From the NCBI RefSeq assembly GCF_001427875.1, contig NZ_LMHK01000001.1, positions 436,871 to 500,870 on the forward strand: a stretch of DNA of 64,000 bases. The letters are read 5' to 3'. Positions 1 through 8,391 of the stretch are shown in pieces. A program made the position numbers and the translations under genes. Source of the DNA: Devosia sp. Root685 (GTDB taxonomy: Bacteria > Pseudomonadota > Alphaproteobacteria > Rhizobiales > Devosiaceae). A model generated the notes under the pieces. The model had not been told where the DNA came from and did not search any database. It was given only the letters and a program-made list of their open reading frames with translations. The first letter of the stretch is position 1. Each line of letters opens with the position of its first letter.

Positions 1-154
1 CTTCACCCTGATCTGGCTGATCCTCAACGCCGCCGTCCCCCTCGCGCCGCTCCTCATGGGCGCCAGCCTCGGCATTGCCTGGCAAGCGCATCTGGGCGGC
101 TTCTTCGCCGGCCTGCTGATGGTCGGGCTTTTTGAGCGCAAGCATCATCAATAG
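1..154 (+). CDS. Rhomboid-family intramembrane protease, C-terminal end (partial)
   Basis: Only the last 51 codons are in the window, read from base 2 to a TAG at 152-154. The peptide is hydrophobic and contains WQAHLGGFFAGLL, which matches the last membrane segment of rhomboid proteases, where the His of the Ser-His catalytic pair lies. The catalytic Ser would lie upstream of the window. It ends in a short basic tail (ERKHHQ). The rhomboid assignment rests on this motif alone. Confidence 0.7.
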   Translation, partial: FTLIWLILNAAVPLAPLLMGASLGIAWQAHLGGFFAGLLMVGLFERKHHQ

Positions 155-162
155 GTCTCGCA

Positions 163-201
163 TGTGACGAACTGCGGCCCTCCGGGGCGCCATTCGTCAC
201 A
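163..201. terminator. Hairpin after the rhomboid gene
   Basis: A 9-bp perfect inverted repeat (tgtgacgaa / ttcgtcaca) encloses a GC-rich partly paired core (gcggccc ... gggcgcc), starting 9 nt after the stop codon. There is no T-tract, so termination is inferred from position only. Confidence 0.4.
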
Positions 202-299
202 CCACTTGCATTTGCCTGCCCGAAAATAGGCCTATATGCCTTGTCTATGAGACTGTTGGGCGGCACGGTGCAAACGCCGCCAGCAACCGGGAGAAAAAC

Positions 300-2093
300 A
301 TGTCTTTGAACGTCGTCACCAGGCGCGGCCTGGCCGGGATCGCCGCAGCATGTCTGGTCAGCGTCGCGCTACCTGCTGCTCCCGCCATGGCCCAGAAGGT
401 GAAAACCAAGCCCACTGAGCAAACGGCAACGGCCGAGCCGCCGGTATTCTCCGTTTCCATTCCCACCGTCGAAGCCGTCGATTCCAGCATCGATGCCGAT
501 ACCATCAAGGCGATTCTGAGCGGCGCGCTGGTGGAAAACGCCGATGCGCTTGCCGGCCTCAACGCCACCAGTATCACGGTTCCCGAAATCATCCTGACGG
601 TCACCTCCACCGTCGATGGAGTGAAGGAAGACGGCGTTCTTACCTTCAACAACCTGGTGCTCGAAAACGTCGTCGATGGTGTCGCGGCCAGTGCCCGTCT
701 TGAAGGCTCGAACTTCGATGTCGAGGACGGCCATGCCGAAATGGGCAGCACCTCGGCCACCAATTTCAATATTGGCGGCATGCTCGGGGTCTATGGCCTT
801 GTCGATGCCGGTGGCTCCACCGAGATGCAGACGCTTTACGCCGATTTCCTGATGGAAGGCGGCACGTTCGAAGCCGAAGACGTCAGCTGCGATTTCGGCC
901 CGGTCAGCGGCGCCGAAGTGCGCGGCCGCCCCATGGAGACGTCGTTCCTCGAAATCATGACGCTGGCCCAGCAGATGGAGGACGACCCCGAAATGGCCGA
1001 TCCGGTCTTCATGGGCAAGTTCATGCGCATGTATGCCGACATCCTGACGGCCTTCGAGAGCTCCGAATTCACCTTCGACGGTTTCTCCTGCGCCGGTACC
1101 GATGACGAAGGCCGCCCGATGGCCGTTGAAATCGGCAATGTCATCATGGCGGGCATGTCGCCGGGCATCTATCCGCAGATTTCCATGGATGACTTCGCGA
1201 TCAAGGTCGAAGGCGACGGCTCGATCACGCTTGGCAATTTCACCATCAAGCAATTCGATCTGTCTGCAACGATCGCGGCTCTCGCCAATGCGCCCGAAGA
1301 AGTCGACGAATCCTGGCTCGAAACCAACGCCCGCGCCCTTATTCCGGCTTTTGACGGCTTCTCCTTCTCGGGCCTTGCCATCGATATTCCCGATCCGGAT
1401 GCCGACGGCGAACGCATCGTCGCCGATATCGACGATTTCGATCTGTCGCTCTCCAATTATATCAACGGCATCCCCAGCGCCGTCGATACCTCGGCCAGCG
1501 GCATCCGCGCCGCACTGCCGGAAGACACTCAGGATGAGCAACTCCAGCAGCTGATCGCTCTTGGCATCACCAAGATCGATGCTGCTTTCCGCCTCGCCGC
1601 TGCCTGGAACGCTGACACCAACAGCATCGATGTGGAAGAAGTTTCCGTCTCGGGCGTTGATCTGGCGAGCGTCGTGCTCTCGGGCACCATCGCCAATGCC
1701 ACCGAAGCCCTGTTCTCGCTCGATGAGAACGAAGCTCTGATGGCCGGCATGGGCGTCGCCATCAAGGCGCTCAACCTCGACGTGACCGATAGCGGCCTCT
1801 CCGACATTATCCTCGCCGTCGCAGCCGCCGATCAGGGTGCCGACCCGGCAACCCTGCGCCCGGTCTTTGCCGGCCTCGCCGAAGGCACGATCATCGGCAT
1901 GATGGCCGGCGCCGCCGATGCCGCCAAGCTCGGCTCGGCCGTCAACCAGTTCGTCAGCGGCACCGCCAAGTCCCTCAATATCGGCATCGAGGCCAAGACC
2001 GATCCCGGCCTCTCCATGGTCGATTTCATGACCGCCGAAGAAGACCCGACCAGCCTCATCGGCAAGGTCAACATCACCGCCTCGGCGAAGTAA
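300..2093 (+). CDS. Exported protein of unknown function, 597 aa
   Basis: The protein starts with a twin-arginine-looking signal (TRRGLAG, then a hydrophobic stretch and AMA-Q near residue 32), so export by Tat or Sec is likely. The mature part is acidic, rich in Ala, Asp, Ile and Val, and made of alternating beta-like segments (for example residues 70-140 and 300-400), loosely like lipid-binding AsmA/DUF945-type proteins. I cannot assign it to a family. Only two cysteines remain in the mature chain (about C197 and C264) and could form a disulfide. A gggag Shine-Dalgarno lies about 5 nt before the ATG. It stands alone between a hairpin and a strong terminator, so it is probably its own transcription unit. 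Confidence 0.8.
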   Translation: MSLNVVTRRGLAGIAAACLVSVALPAAPAMAQKVKTKPTEQTATAEPPVFSVSIPTVEAVDSSIDADTIKAILSGALVENADALAGLNATSITVPEIILTVTSTVDGVKEDGVLTFNNLVLENVVDGVAASARLEGSNFDVEDGHAEMGSTSATNFNIGGMLGVYGLVDAGGSTEMQTLYADFLMEGGTFEAEDVSCDFGPVSGAEVRGRPMETSFLEIMTLAQQMEDDPEMADPVFMGKFMRMYADILTAFESSEFTFDGFSCAGTDDEGRPMAVEIGNVIMAGMSPGIYPQISMDDFAIKVEGDGSITLGNFTIKQFDLSATIAALANAPEEVDESWLETNARALIPAFDGFSFSGLAIDIPDPDADGERIVADIDDFDLSLSNYINGIPSAVDTSASGIRAALPEDTQDEQLQQLIALGITKIDAAFRLAAAWNADTNSIDVEEVSVSGVDLASVVLSGTIANATEALFSLDENEALMAGMGVAIKALNLDVTDSGLSDIILAVAAADQGADPATLRPVFAGLAEGTIIGMMAGAADAAKLGSAVNQFVSGTAKSLNIGIEAKTDPGLSMVDFMTAEEDPTSLIGKVNITASAK

Positions 2094-2103
2094 TCAAACA
2101 AAA

Positions 2104-2130
2104 GGGGCGGCCACTGGCCGCCCCATCTTA
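2104..2130 (+). terminator. Intrinsic terminator of the 597-aa exported protein gene
   Basis: A perfect GC-rich stem (ggggcggcc / ggccgcccc) with a 3-nt loop starts 10 nt after the stop codon and is followed by a weak T-rich stretch (atctta). Confidence 0.7.
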
Positions 2131-2159
2131 TTGCGCGTTGGATTTCCAACAAACTCGAT

Positions 2160-2229
2160 TGTCACCCCGGCGAAGGCCGGGGCCCATCCTGAGATCTCAA
2201 GATGGATCCCGGCCTTCGCCGGGATGACA
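2160..2229. repeat. Palindromic REP-like element, family A
   Basis: This 70-bp element has terminal arms tgtcaccccggcgaaggccg and the matching inverted end. Near copies are at 8218-8285 and 61507-61577. It lies in the convergent gap before the phosphohexomutase stop codon. Confidence 0.8.
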
Positions 2230-2242
2230 GCTGGTGGTTGGC

Positions 2243-3619
2243 TTACCGCACCGCCTTCTCCAACGCCGCCATCGACCACTCCAACAATTCCGTCGCCCGC
2301 TCCGCCGTCCCTGCCTCGACATAGGCCCGCAGTTCCGGCGCATTCCCCGAGGCCCGGAAATGCACCGTTTCCCCGCCCGTCAGATGAAATTGCAACCCAT
2401 CGATCGCGTTGACCGCAGCGATGCCATGCTGCGCAAACACCTCAGCGGCAAAAGCCCCATCCGTCCGCAATCGCTCCAGAAACGCCGCGCTTCGCTCGCC
2501 CGGCACATCCTGCAACCGATCCGCCACAGCCACCTGTAGCGGCAGCTTCGCGACCAGTTCCGCCACCGAAATCCCGTCCTTGGCCGCCAGCCCCAGCACT
2601 GCAATCACAGGCAGAATCGCGTCCCGCGTCGGCAATGCCGTCAGCTCAAAACCGCCCCCGACAAACGTTCCGCCATTGGCCTCAAAGCCCACAACCGAAT
2701 CTGCGGTCGCCATTCCCGCCACGACGAAGGGCGAACCCACGCGCGTCCGCACCACGTCCTCAAAATATCCGGTGCGCTCGATCGCCGAATTGGACGTTAC
2801 CGGCGTCACCACCACCTTGGCCCCAAGAAACCGCGCCGCCAGCAGTCCCAGCGCGTCCCCGCGCACGAAATTGCCCGCGCCGTCCATCACCAGTGGCCGA
2901 TCCGCATCGCCATCGGCGGACACAATCGCATCCAGCCCATGCTCGCGCACCCAAAGGGGCAGGGGCGCAAACAGCGCGTCCGAAAACGCCTCCGTATCCA
3001 CAGGCACGAACACATCGCTTCGCCCCAGCGCAACAATCTCGGCGCCCAGATCCGCCAGCACCTGCCCCAGCAGATCGCGCGAAACGGTGGAGTGCTCGAA
3101 GACCCCAATTTTCCACCCACCAAGCGCCCCCTTGGGCAGCAGCGCCACGCACCGCGCGGCATAGGCCGTCATCGCCTCCGCATGCTCATCCTGCGCGCGG
3201 AACGCCGTGTCCAGCACATCCGCATCATCAAGCGCAGCAACAATCCCCGCCTCGTCGTCCTTGCTGATCTCTCCGGCCGGCTTGTAAAATTTCAGCCCAT
3301 TGCGATCCGCCGGAATATGGCTCCCGGTGATCATCACCGCCGCGCTACCCGTCTTCATTGCCTGCAAGGCCAGCGCCGGCGTCGGCACCGCGCCGCAATC
3401 GACCGGCTCGAATCCCGCCGCCGCAATCGCATTGAGACAGTCGGCAGCAATCGCCGGGCTCGATGGCCTCAGGTCATAACCCACCAGTACACGCCCGCCC
3501 GCCATTTGCCCGGAAGTCTGCAAATGCCGCAAAAACGCCGCCACATAGCGCCGCGCCGGCTGCCCTTGCAGGTCCGTCACAAGCCCGCGCACGCCGCTGG
3601 TTCCGAATTTGAGGCTCAT
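2243..3619 (-). CDS. Phosphohexomutase (phosphomannomutase/phosphoglucomutase family)
   Basis: This alpha-D-phosphohexomutase (458 aa, normal length) interconverts hexose 6- and 1-phosphates for nucleotide-sugar and surface polysaccharide synthesis in the cytoplasm. The four family signatures are in order: phosphoserine loop TGSHIPADRNG (Ser100), metal loop DGDADRP, sugar-binding loop FEANGGT and phosphate loop RASGNAPELR. The active loop reads TGSHIP rather than the more common TASHNP, so sugar preference (mannose or glucose) cannot be decided. It begins 18 nt downstream of arfB on the same strand and is probably co-transcribed with it. Confidence 0.9.
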   Translation of the reverse strand: MSLKFGTSGVRGLVTDLQGQPARRYVAAFLRHLQTSGQMAGGRVLVGYDLRPSSPAIAADCLNAIAAAGFEPVDCGAVPTPALALQAMKTGSAAVMITGSHIPADRNGLKFYKPAGEISKDDEAGIVAALDDADVLDTAFRAQDEHAEAMTAYAARCVALLPKGALGGWKIGVFEHSTVSRDLLGQVLADLGAEIVALGRSDVFVPVDTEAFSDALFAPLPLWVREHGLDAIVSADGDADRPLVMDGAGNFVRGDALGLLAARFLGAKVVVTPVTSNSAIERTGYFEDVVRTRVGSPFVVAGMATADSVVGFEANGGTFVGGGFELTALPTRDAILPVIAVLGLAAKDGISVAELVAKLPLQVAVADRLQDVPGERSAAFLERLRTDGAFAAEVFAQHGIAAVNAIDGLQFHLTGGETVHFRASGNAPELRAYVEAGTAERATELLEWSMAALEKAVR

Positions 3620-3637
3620 GGAAAAGTCCTTGAATAA

Positions 3638-4069
3638 CTAGTCGTCGACCCGCGGCCGCCCACGGCCCTGCTTCACGCCCGAACGCGTCGTCTTGGCATC
3701 GAGCCGCCGCTTTTGGGAGGCGAGGGTAGGGCGCGTCGCAATCCGCGGCTTGGGCACATAGGCGCCCGCTTTCAGCAGTTCCACCAGCCGCTCCAGCGCG
3801 TCGGCGCGGTTCATCGGCTGGTCGCGGTGATTGTTGGCGACAATGACGATGACGCCATCCTTGGTCAGCCGGCTGCCCGCCAGCGTGCCCACGCGCCGCT
3901 TCATCGCATCGGAAATATTGGGGGAATTGGCGAGATCGAAGCGCAGTTGCACCGCGCTCGCGACCTTGTTGACGTTCTGCCCGCCGGCACCGGTGCCGCG
4001 GACGAACGTTTCCTCGATCTCGCTGGGATCGATGGAAACGGTGCGGGTTATGGCAATGCGTTCAGCCAT
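3638..4069 (-). CDS. arfB: ArfB peptidyl-tRNA hydrolase, ribosome rescue factor
   Basis: The 143-aa protein carries the release-factor GGQ motif (residues 29-31, in GTGAGGQNVNK) that hydrolyses peptidyl-tRNA. It has no codon-recognition domain and ends in a basic tail (QKRRLDAKTTRSGVKQGRGR) that, in ArfB, inserts into the empty mRNA channel of stalled ribosomes. Length and layout match ArfB (YaeJ). It lies between a 146-bp palindrome upstream and the phosphohexomutase gene downstream. The Shine-Dalgarno is weak. Confidence 0.93.
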   Translation of the reverse strand: MAERIAITRTVSIDPSEIEETFVRGTGAGGQNVNKVASAVQLRFDLANSPNISDAMKRRVGTLAGSRLTKDGVIVIVANNHRDQPMNRADALERLVELLKAGAYVPKPRIATRPTLASQKRRLDAKTTRSGVKQGRGRPRVDD

Positions 4070-4085
4070 CAGCCCGCACCGTTCT

Positions 4086-4231
4086 TAGGTCGTGTGGACA
4101 GTTGAGTCATAGCGCGACGAAAATGGTGATTTTCGAGAACCGGAGCGGAGCGTACGTTTGGGTACGTGAGCACCGGAAGCGGAGAAAATTGCCATTTGCA
4201 GACCGATATGACCAAGTGTCCGCATGACCTA
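4086..4231. repeat. Long imperfect palindrome (MITE-like), 146 bp
   Basis: The terminal arms (4086-4111 and 4207-4231) are about 25 nt and pair with only a few mismatches: taggtcgtgtggacag at the left, and tatgaccaagtgtccgcatg leading to the right end. Inside, the halves are again roughly complementary (aaaatggtgatttt against the inverse of aaaattgccattt) around a small hairpin cgtac-gtttgg-gtacg. It fills the gap between arfB and the 74-aa gene. Its right end coincides with the stop codon of that gene. I see no transposase and no clear target duplication. Confidence 0.7.
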
Positions 4232-4453
4232 GCGCTTCCAGCGCCCGGTGAAGTAGACCTCTTCATCGTGGATGATGCGGCCTTTTTCGGTCGTCCGGAA
4301 TTTACCCGGCTCGGCTTCTTCCACCCATTTTTTCTTCAGCATGCCGGCAAAGGTCTTTTCGCCGATATCCTTGAAGTCATCCGGGCCGAGGACATTGTCC
4401 TCGCCCAGATGATAGAGCGCTTTCATTTCGCGGTTGGACGGACGCTGCGGCAT
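4229..4453 (-). CDS. Small conserved-looking protein, possible winged helix, 74 aa
   Basis: The ATG lies 2 nt after the thrS stop codon, so translation is probably coupled to thrS. The peptide is charged, lacks a signal or membrane segment, and contains ALYHLGEDNVLGPDDF, then MLKKKWVEE, then FRTTEKGR. This order (helix, helix, then a strand ending in T-x-K-G) resembles small winged-helix proteins, but I do not recognise a named family. The TAG stop lies at the very edge of the long palindrome, so the C-terminus may have been set by that insertion. A role next to threonyl-tRNA synthetase is only suggested by position. Confidence 0.7.
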   Translation of the reverse strand: MPQRPSNREMKALYHLGEDNVLGPDDFKDIGEKTFAGMLKKKWVEEAEPGKFRTTEKGRIIHDEEVYFTGRWKR

Positions 4454-4455
4454 TC

Positions 4456-6444
4456 TTAAGCTGCCTGCGCCTTGTCCTTCAGGTCCGGCGGGGTCGCCTC
4501 GGCCAGAAGCGATACGATCGCTTCCATCGATGGCAGAACCTGCTGGCCCTCGGTGCCGAGACGTCGCACGGAAACCGTGCCTTCCTCGGCCTCGCGCTTG
4601 CCCACGACGAACATCAGCGGCACCTTCTGTACCGAATGCTCGCGCACCTTGTAGTTGATCTTCTCGTTGCGCGTATCAAGCTCGGCGCGAATGCCCACGG
4701 CCCGCAGCTGGTTGACCAGCTTCTGACCATATTCATCCGCTTCCGACACGATGGTCGCCACGACGACCTGGATCGGGGCCAACCACATCGGCATCTTGCC
4801 GGCATGGTTTTCGATCAGAATGCCGATAAAGCGCTCGAGCGACCCGAGGATCGCGCGATGCAGCATCACGGCAAACTGCCGCGAACCATCCTCAGCCACA
4901 TAAGTCGCGTTCAGGCGCTCGGGCAGCACATAGTCGAGCTGCAAGGTGCCCACCTGCCAGGACCGCCCAATAGCATCCTTGAGATGGAACTCCAGCTTCG
5001 GCGCATAAAACGCGCCTTCGCCCTCGGCGATCTCGAAGTCATAGCCGGTCGCGCGCAGGGCATCGCCCAGCGCCTTCTCAGCCGCGTCCCAACGCTCCAC
5101 GGTGCCGCCGAACTTCTCCGGCCGCGTCGCGAGCTTGATGACGACATTCTCGAAGCCCAGATGCCCATAAACCGAGTAGAGCAGGTGCACGAAGTGCTCA
5201 GTCTCGCTCTGGATCTGGTCTTCGCGGCAGAAGATATGCGCGTCGTCCTGAGTCATCTGCCGCACGCGCATCAGGCCATGAAGCGCACCATGGGCCTCGT
5301 TGCGGTGACAGCAGCCAAACTCGGCCATGCGCAGCGGCAGGTCGCGGTACGACTTGATGCCCTGATTAAAAATCTGCACATGCGCCGGGCAGTTCATAGG
5401 CTTGAGCGCCAACAGGTCGCCTTCGTTTTCGAAGATCGGCTTGTCGTCTTCCGTGTTCGGCACCTGATCGGGCACGACGAACATGTTTTCGCGATACTTG
5501 CCCCAGTGGCCCGACTGCTCCCAGAATTTGGCATGCATCAGCTGCGGCGTCTTGACCTCGACATAGCCCGAATTGTTCAGGCGCCGGCGAATGTAGGCTT
5601 CCATCTGGTTGTAAATGACAAAGCCACGCGGATGCCAGAAAACCGACCCCTGCGCTTCTTCCTGGAGATGGAACAGGTCGAGGTCGCGGCCAATCTTGCG
5701 ATGGTCGCGCTTTTCCGCCTCTTCCACCATGAGGAGGTAAGCGTCGAGCTCCTCTTTGGTCGGGAAAGCCGTGCCGTAGATGCGGCTCAGCACCGGGCGA
5801 TTGCTGTCGCCACGCCAATAGGCGCCTGCCACCTTGGTCAGCTTGAACGCCTGGCCGACATCTCTAACGGTCCGCATGTGCGGGCCGCGGCAAAGGTCTT
5901 TCCACTGGCCCTGCGCATACATCTTGATCGACTGGTCAGCCGGAATCGCATCCACGAGCTCGACCTTGAAAGCCTCGCCCTTGGCTTCGAACCAGTCTTT
6001 CGCCTGGTCGCGCGTCCACACTTCCTTGGTGAAGGCCGCGCCACGATCGATGATTTCGCTCATCTTTTTCTCGATGACGCGCAGCTCGTCTTCCGTGAAC
6101 GGCCCGGCCTGACGGTAGAAGTCGTAATAAAAGCCGTTCTCGATCACCGGACCGATGGTCACCTGCGTATCGGGCCACAGCTCCTGCACCGCCTCGGCCA
6201 AAACGTGGGCCGCGTCATGACGAATGAGTTCGAGCGCGTCCTTGGACCCAGAATCGCGCGTCACGAACTCGATCTTGCCATCGGCCTCGAGCGCATCCGA
6301 AAGGTCGGACACGACGCCGTTCCAGCGCATGGCAATGGTCTTTTTGGCCAGGCTCTTGGAGATCCCTTCGACCACGGTGGTGCCGGTGGTGCCGCGCGGA
6401 TATTCGCGAGCTGCACCATCGGGGAACGTCACCTTGATCGACAT
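4456..6444 (-). CDS. thrS: Threonyl-tRNA synthetase
   Basis: This class II synthetase charges tRNA-Thr. An N-terminal TGS domain (about 1-60) is followed by the editing domain with the HxxxH zinc-like motif (H76, H80, in [11 protein letters not shown]) that clears Ser-tRNA-Thr. The catalytic core contains motif 2 ([14 protein letters not shown]...R) and the zinc ligand Cys in CPAHVQ. The C-terminal anticodon-binding domain begins near residue 560. The start was set at the internal Met at 6444, preceded by ggagactgaaa. An in-frame start 15 codons upstream adds residues not usual for the family. Length is 662 aa, slightly longer than the E. coli enzyme. No leader regulatory structure was recognised. 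Confidence 0.96.
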   Translation of the reverse strand: MSIKVTFPDGAAREYPRGTTGTTVVEGISKSLAKKTIAMRWNGVVSDLSDALEADGKIEFVTRDSGSKDALELIRHDAAHVLAEAVQELWPDTQVTIGPVIENGFYYDFYRQAGPFTEDELRVIEKKMSEIIDRGAAFTKEVWTRDQAKDWFEAKGEAFKVELVDAIPADQSIKMYAQGQWKDLCRGPHMRTVRDVGQAFKLTKVAGAYWRGDSNRPVLSRIYGTAFPTKEELDAYLLMVEEAEKRDHRKIGRDLDLFHLQEEAQGSVFWHPRGFVIYNQMEAYIRRRLNNSGYVEVKTPQLMHAKFWEQSGHWGKYRENMFVVPDQVPNTEDDKPIFENEGDLLALKPMNCPAHVQIFNQGIKSYRDLPLRMAEFGCCHRNEAHGALHGLMRVRQMTQDDAHIFCREDQIQSETEHFVHLLYSVYGHLGFENVVIKLATRPEKFGGTVERWDAAEKALGDALRATGYDFEIAEGEGAFYAPKLEFHLKDAIGRSWQVGTLQLDYVLPERLNATYVAEDGSRQFAVMLHRAILGSLERFIGILIENHAGKMPMWLAPIQVVVATIVSEADEYGQKLVNQLRAVGIRAELDTRNEKINYKVREHSVQKVPLMFVVGKREAEEGTVSVRRLGTEGQQVLPSMEAIVSLLAEATPPDLKDKAQAA

Positions 6445-6565
6445 TTTCAGTCTCCAGAAATTGGGATTCTGCAGCGCCAATCGCTGCAAGGCGGCTTGAA
6501 TAGCACGCTTTTCGCCTCCTGCCAGCCCTTAGGAGCTCCGCAGTAAGCCTCCAATCAATTCACCG

Positions 6566-6633
6566 CGTCATTCCCGCGAAAGCGGGAATCCCTCTTTGGC
6601 CCGGGGAGATTCCCGCTTTCGCGGGAATGACGC
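6566..6633. repeat. Double-hairpin palindromic repeat, family B
   Basis: Two hairpins (attcccgc-gaaa-gcgggaat at 6570-6589 and attcccgc-tttc-gcgggaat at 6609-6628) form a larger inverted repeat with outer gcgtc/gacgc ends. A single hairpin of the same type is at 9932-9957. It lies between yidD and thrS. Confidence 0.8.
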
Positions 6634-6647
6634 CGTGCGGGAGGCCT

Positions 6648-6959
6648 CTACCTCCACCGCCCATAAGTCCAAGGCACATACCATCGTGCCTCGCTGGGCA
6701 CCGCCTCCGGCACCGGATCGTAGCCATGCGTCCCGCCCGGCCGGCAGCGTACAAACCTTGAAAGCCCCATCCAGCCGCCCGGCCAGAACCCAAATTGCCA
6801 GATCGCGTCCCGCGTATATTCCGAACAGGTCGGCAAGTGGCGGCAGGTCCGCCCGGCAAAGGCGGAGAGCGTGTAGCGGTAAATGGTGATCAGCAGAATG
6901 GCTGCGATCTTGAATGGAAAATCCAGCACCCGCAGCGCGGTTTGCATGATGTTTTGCAT
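6648..6959 (-). CDS. yidD: YidD membrane protein insertion efficiency factor
   Basis: This small membrane-associated protein of the YidD/DUF37 family helps YidC insert inner-membrane proteins. It has an N-terminal amphipathic or hydrophobic segment (residues 5-30) and the family signature CRHLPTCSEYTRDAI, followed by GGWMGLSRFVRCRPGG with the conserved third Cys. At 103 aa it is longer than the E. coli protein because of a C-terminal tail (about 25 residues). Its ATG overlaps the TGA of the upstream scaffold gene (ATGA), so the two are translationally coupled. Confidence 0.95.
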   Translation of the reverse strand: MQNIMQTALRVLDFPFKIAAILLITIYRYTLSAFAGRTCRHLPTCSEYTRDAIWQFGFWPGGWMGLSRFVRCRPGGTHGYDPVPEAVPSEARWYVPWTYGRWR

Positions 6960-7411
6960 CAGGAAACAGCTTTAGTGGCTTGTTCTAAAACGGCTTTACC
7001 TATCGCATCGGCCACAGCATCAAACACCAGCAGCGTCGAAGCATGCCGCGCCGGAAATTCCCGCACCGGTTCGAGATAAGCCAGGTCTGCCCATTTTCCG
7101 TCCGGCGGCGTGCCTTCGGCCTTCAACATGTCGCGCATCTGCAGCGCCAGCGCCAAAAAATCGTCAGCCCGCGTCCCGACGATTTCGCGCGCCACGATCG
7201 CCGCCGAAGTCTGTCCCAGCGCACAGGCGGAAACCTCGTGTCCATAGCCGGTGATCACGCCGTCAGTGACAACGATATCCACCTCGATCACCGAGCCGCA
7301 GATACGGCTGACCTTTCGCGCCGAAGCGTCCGGCGCCGGCAAGCGGCCAGGCTGCAACGCGTTTCCGGCAATATCGAGAATTTTGTCCGAATAAAGCTCG
7401 CTTAGCGCCAT
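6959..7411 (-). CDS. Iron-sulfur cluster scaffold-like protein (IscU/SufU/NifU-N family)
   Basis: The 150-aa protein has the IscU-type fold markers RICGS (C38) and SACALGQTSAA (C63). The position of the third cluster-ligand Cys reads ARHAST (H123), so only two of three canonical cysteines remain. It may bind a cluster with His as a ligand or serve as a sulfur-transfer partner. From memory, similar Hyphomicrobiales proteins next to yidD and folE also carry ARHAST, so this is likely a subfamily trait rather than damage. It is followed by yidD with a 4-bp overlap and diverges from folE. Confidence 0.88.
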   Translation of the reverse strand: MALSELYSDKILDIAGNALQPGRLPAPDASARKVSRICGSVIEVDIVVTDGVITGYGHEVSACALGQTSAAIVAREIVGTRADDFLALALQMRDMLKAEGTPPDGKWADLAYLEPVREFPARHASTLLVFDAVADAIGKAVLEQATKAVS

Positions 7412-7555
7412 CTAGGAAATCTGACTTCTTGTTCCCGTCTTGTACGCCTTCTATATAGATGGTCCGACAGGGATCGCCAGAGACACGCACTTTGGAGTGG
7501 TCCAAATCGTCGGTGAAACCGTAGTGCCTCCGGTTTCCGAGTGAGGAGTAATCCA

Positions 7556-8179
7556 TTGGACGCGACCGTAAAGCTACCATTTCCCGCACCTGGTTCGTCC
7601 ACGGCCCTGCCGCGCCCGACCCGCGAAGAAGCCGAAGCGGCGGTTCGCACGCTGATCGCCTGGGCGGGCGATGATCCGACTCGTGAGGGTCTGCTGGAAA
7701 CGCCGGCGCGCGTGGCCAAGGCCTATGGAGAGCTGTTCTCCGGCTACGCGCAGGACCCCAAGGAAGTCCTCTCAAAAATGTTCCGCGAGGTCGGCGGCTA
7801 CGACGATATCGTCTTCGTGCGCGATATCCCGTTCTATGCCCATTGCGAACATCACATGGTGCCGTTCTTTGGTAAGGCGCATATCGCTTATCTGCCGCAT
7901 GACGGCGTCGTGGGCCTTTCCAAGCTGGCGCGTCTCGTCGAAGTGTTCGCCCGCCGTCTGCAAACGCAGGAAACAATGACGGCGCAGATCCTAGACGCCA
8001 TCAATGAAAATCTCGGTCCTCGCGGCGCTGCGGTGATGCTCGAAGCCGAACACATGTGCATGACCATGCGCGGCGTTCGCGCTCATGACGTAAAAACGAT
8101 CACCCATCGCTTTACCGGCGTTTTTGCCGAGGATCGCGTCGAGCAGGACCGTTTTTTTGCAATGATTTCCCGCCGCTGA
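7556..8179 (+). CDS. folE: GTP cyclohydrolase I
   Basis: FolE opens the GTP ring to make dihydroneopterin triphosphate, the first step of tetrahydrofolate synthesis. The zinc ligands are visible (C97 and H99/H100 in CEHHMVPF, C168 in MCMTM), as are the substrate-binding [10 protein letters not shown] and [10 protein letters not shown] place the start at TTG 7556 because a strong gaggag (7543-7548) sits 7 nt upstream. An in-frame GTG at 7541 would place that Shine-Dalgarno inside the gene. The product is 207 aa, typical for the family. It diverges from the iron-sulfur scaffold gene. Confidence 0.96.
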   Translation: MDATVKLPFPAPGSSTALPRPTREEAEAAVRTLIAWAGDDPTREGLLETPARVAKAYGELFSGYAQDPKEVLSKMFREVGGYDDIVFVRDIPFYAHCEHHMVPFFGKAHIAYLPHDGVVGLSKLARLVEVFARRLQTQETMTAQILDAINENLGPRGAAVMLEAEHMCMTMRGVRAHDVKTITHRFTGVFAEDRVEQDRFFAMISRR

Positions 8180-8217
8180 TTGCTGGTTTCACCGGCAGCT
8201 ATCCTCCAACCACGATT

Positions 8218-8285
8218 CTCACCCCGGCGTAGGCCGGGGCCCATCCTGAGATCGGGAGATGGCCCCCGGCCTTCGCCGGGGTGAC
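8218..8285. repeat. Palindromic REP-like element, family A
   Basis: This is a second copy of the family at 2160-2229, with arms caccccggcgtaggccggggc and the inverse ending ggggtgaca. It lies 38 nt downstream of folE and may stabilise or end its mRNA. Confidence 0.8.
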
Positions 8286-8324
8286 AGCCGGTTGAGTCGT
8301 CTCCCGATGAAACAACGGCCGACG

Positions 8325-8348
8325 ACAAGCGCGATCAAATGCGCTTGT
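8325..8348. promoter_or_regulatory. Perfect inverted repeat upstream of the AraC-type gene
   Basis: The arms acaagcgc / gcgcttgt are separated by 8 nt and lie 43 nt before the regulator start. A second smaller palindrome (tacccg-7-cgggta, 8367-8385) follows. Either could be an autoregulatory operator. There is no T-tract. Confidence 0.35.
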
Positions 8349-8391
8349 CCCGGTTATGGCATAGACTACCCGTCTCAAGCGGGTACGTGCC

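Noticed and set aside
6445..6489. Longer N-terminus for ThrRS
   Set aside because: The 15 extra residues are not family-like, and a Shine-Dalgarno lies just before the internal ATG at 6444.
4636..6546. Long open frame (about 636 codons) antisense to thrS
   Set aside because: It is the mirror of thrS in a high-GC genome, with no ribosome binding site, no family-like motifs and His/Arg-rich composition typical of antisense translation.
7541..7555. GTG start for folE at 7541
   Set aside because: The strong gaggag would then lie inside the gene. TTG 7556 fits it at 7 nt.
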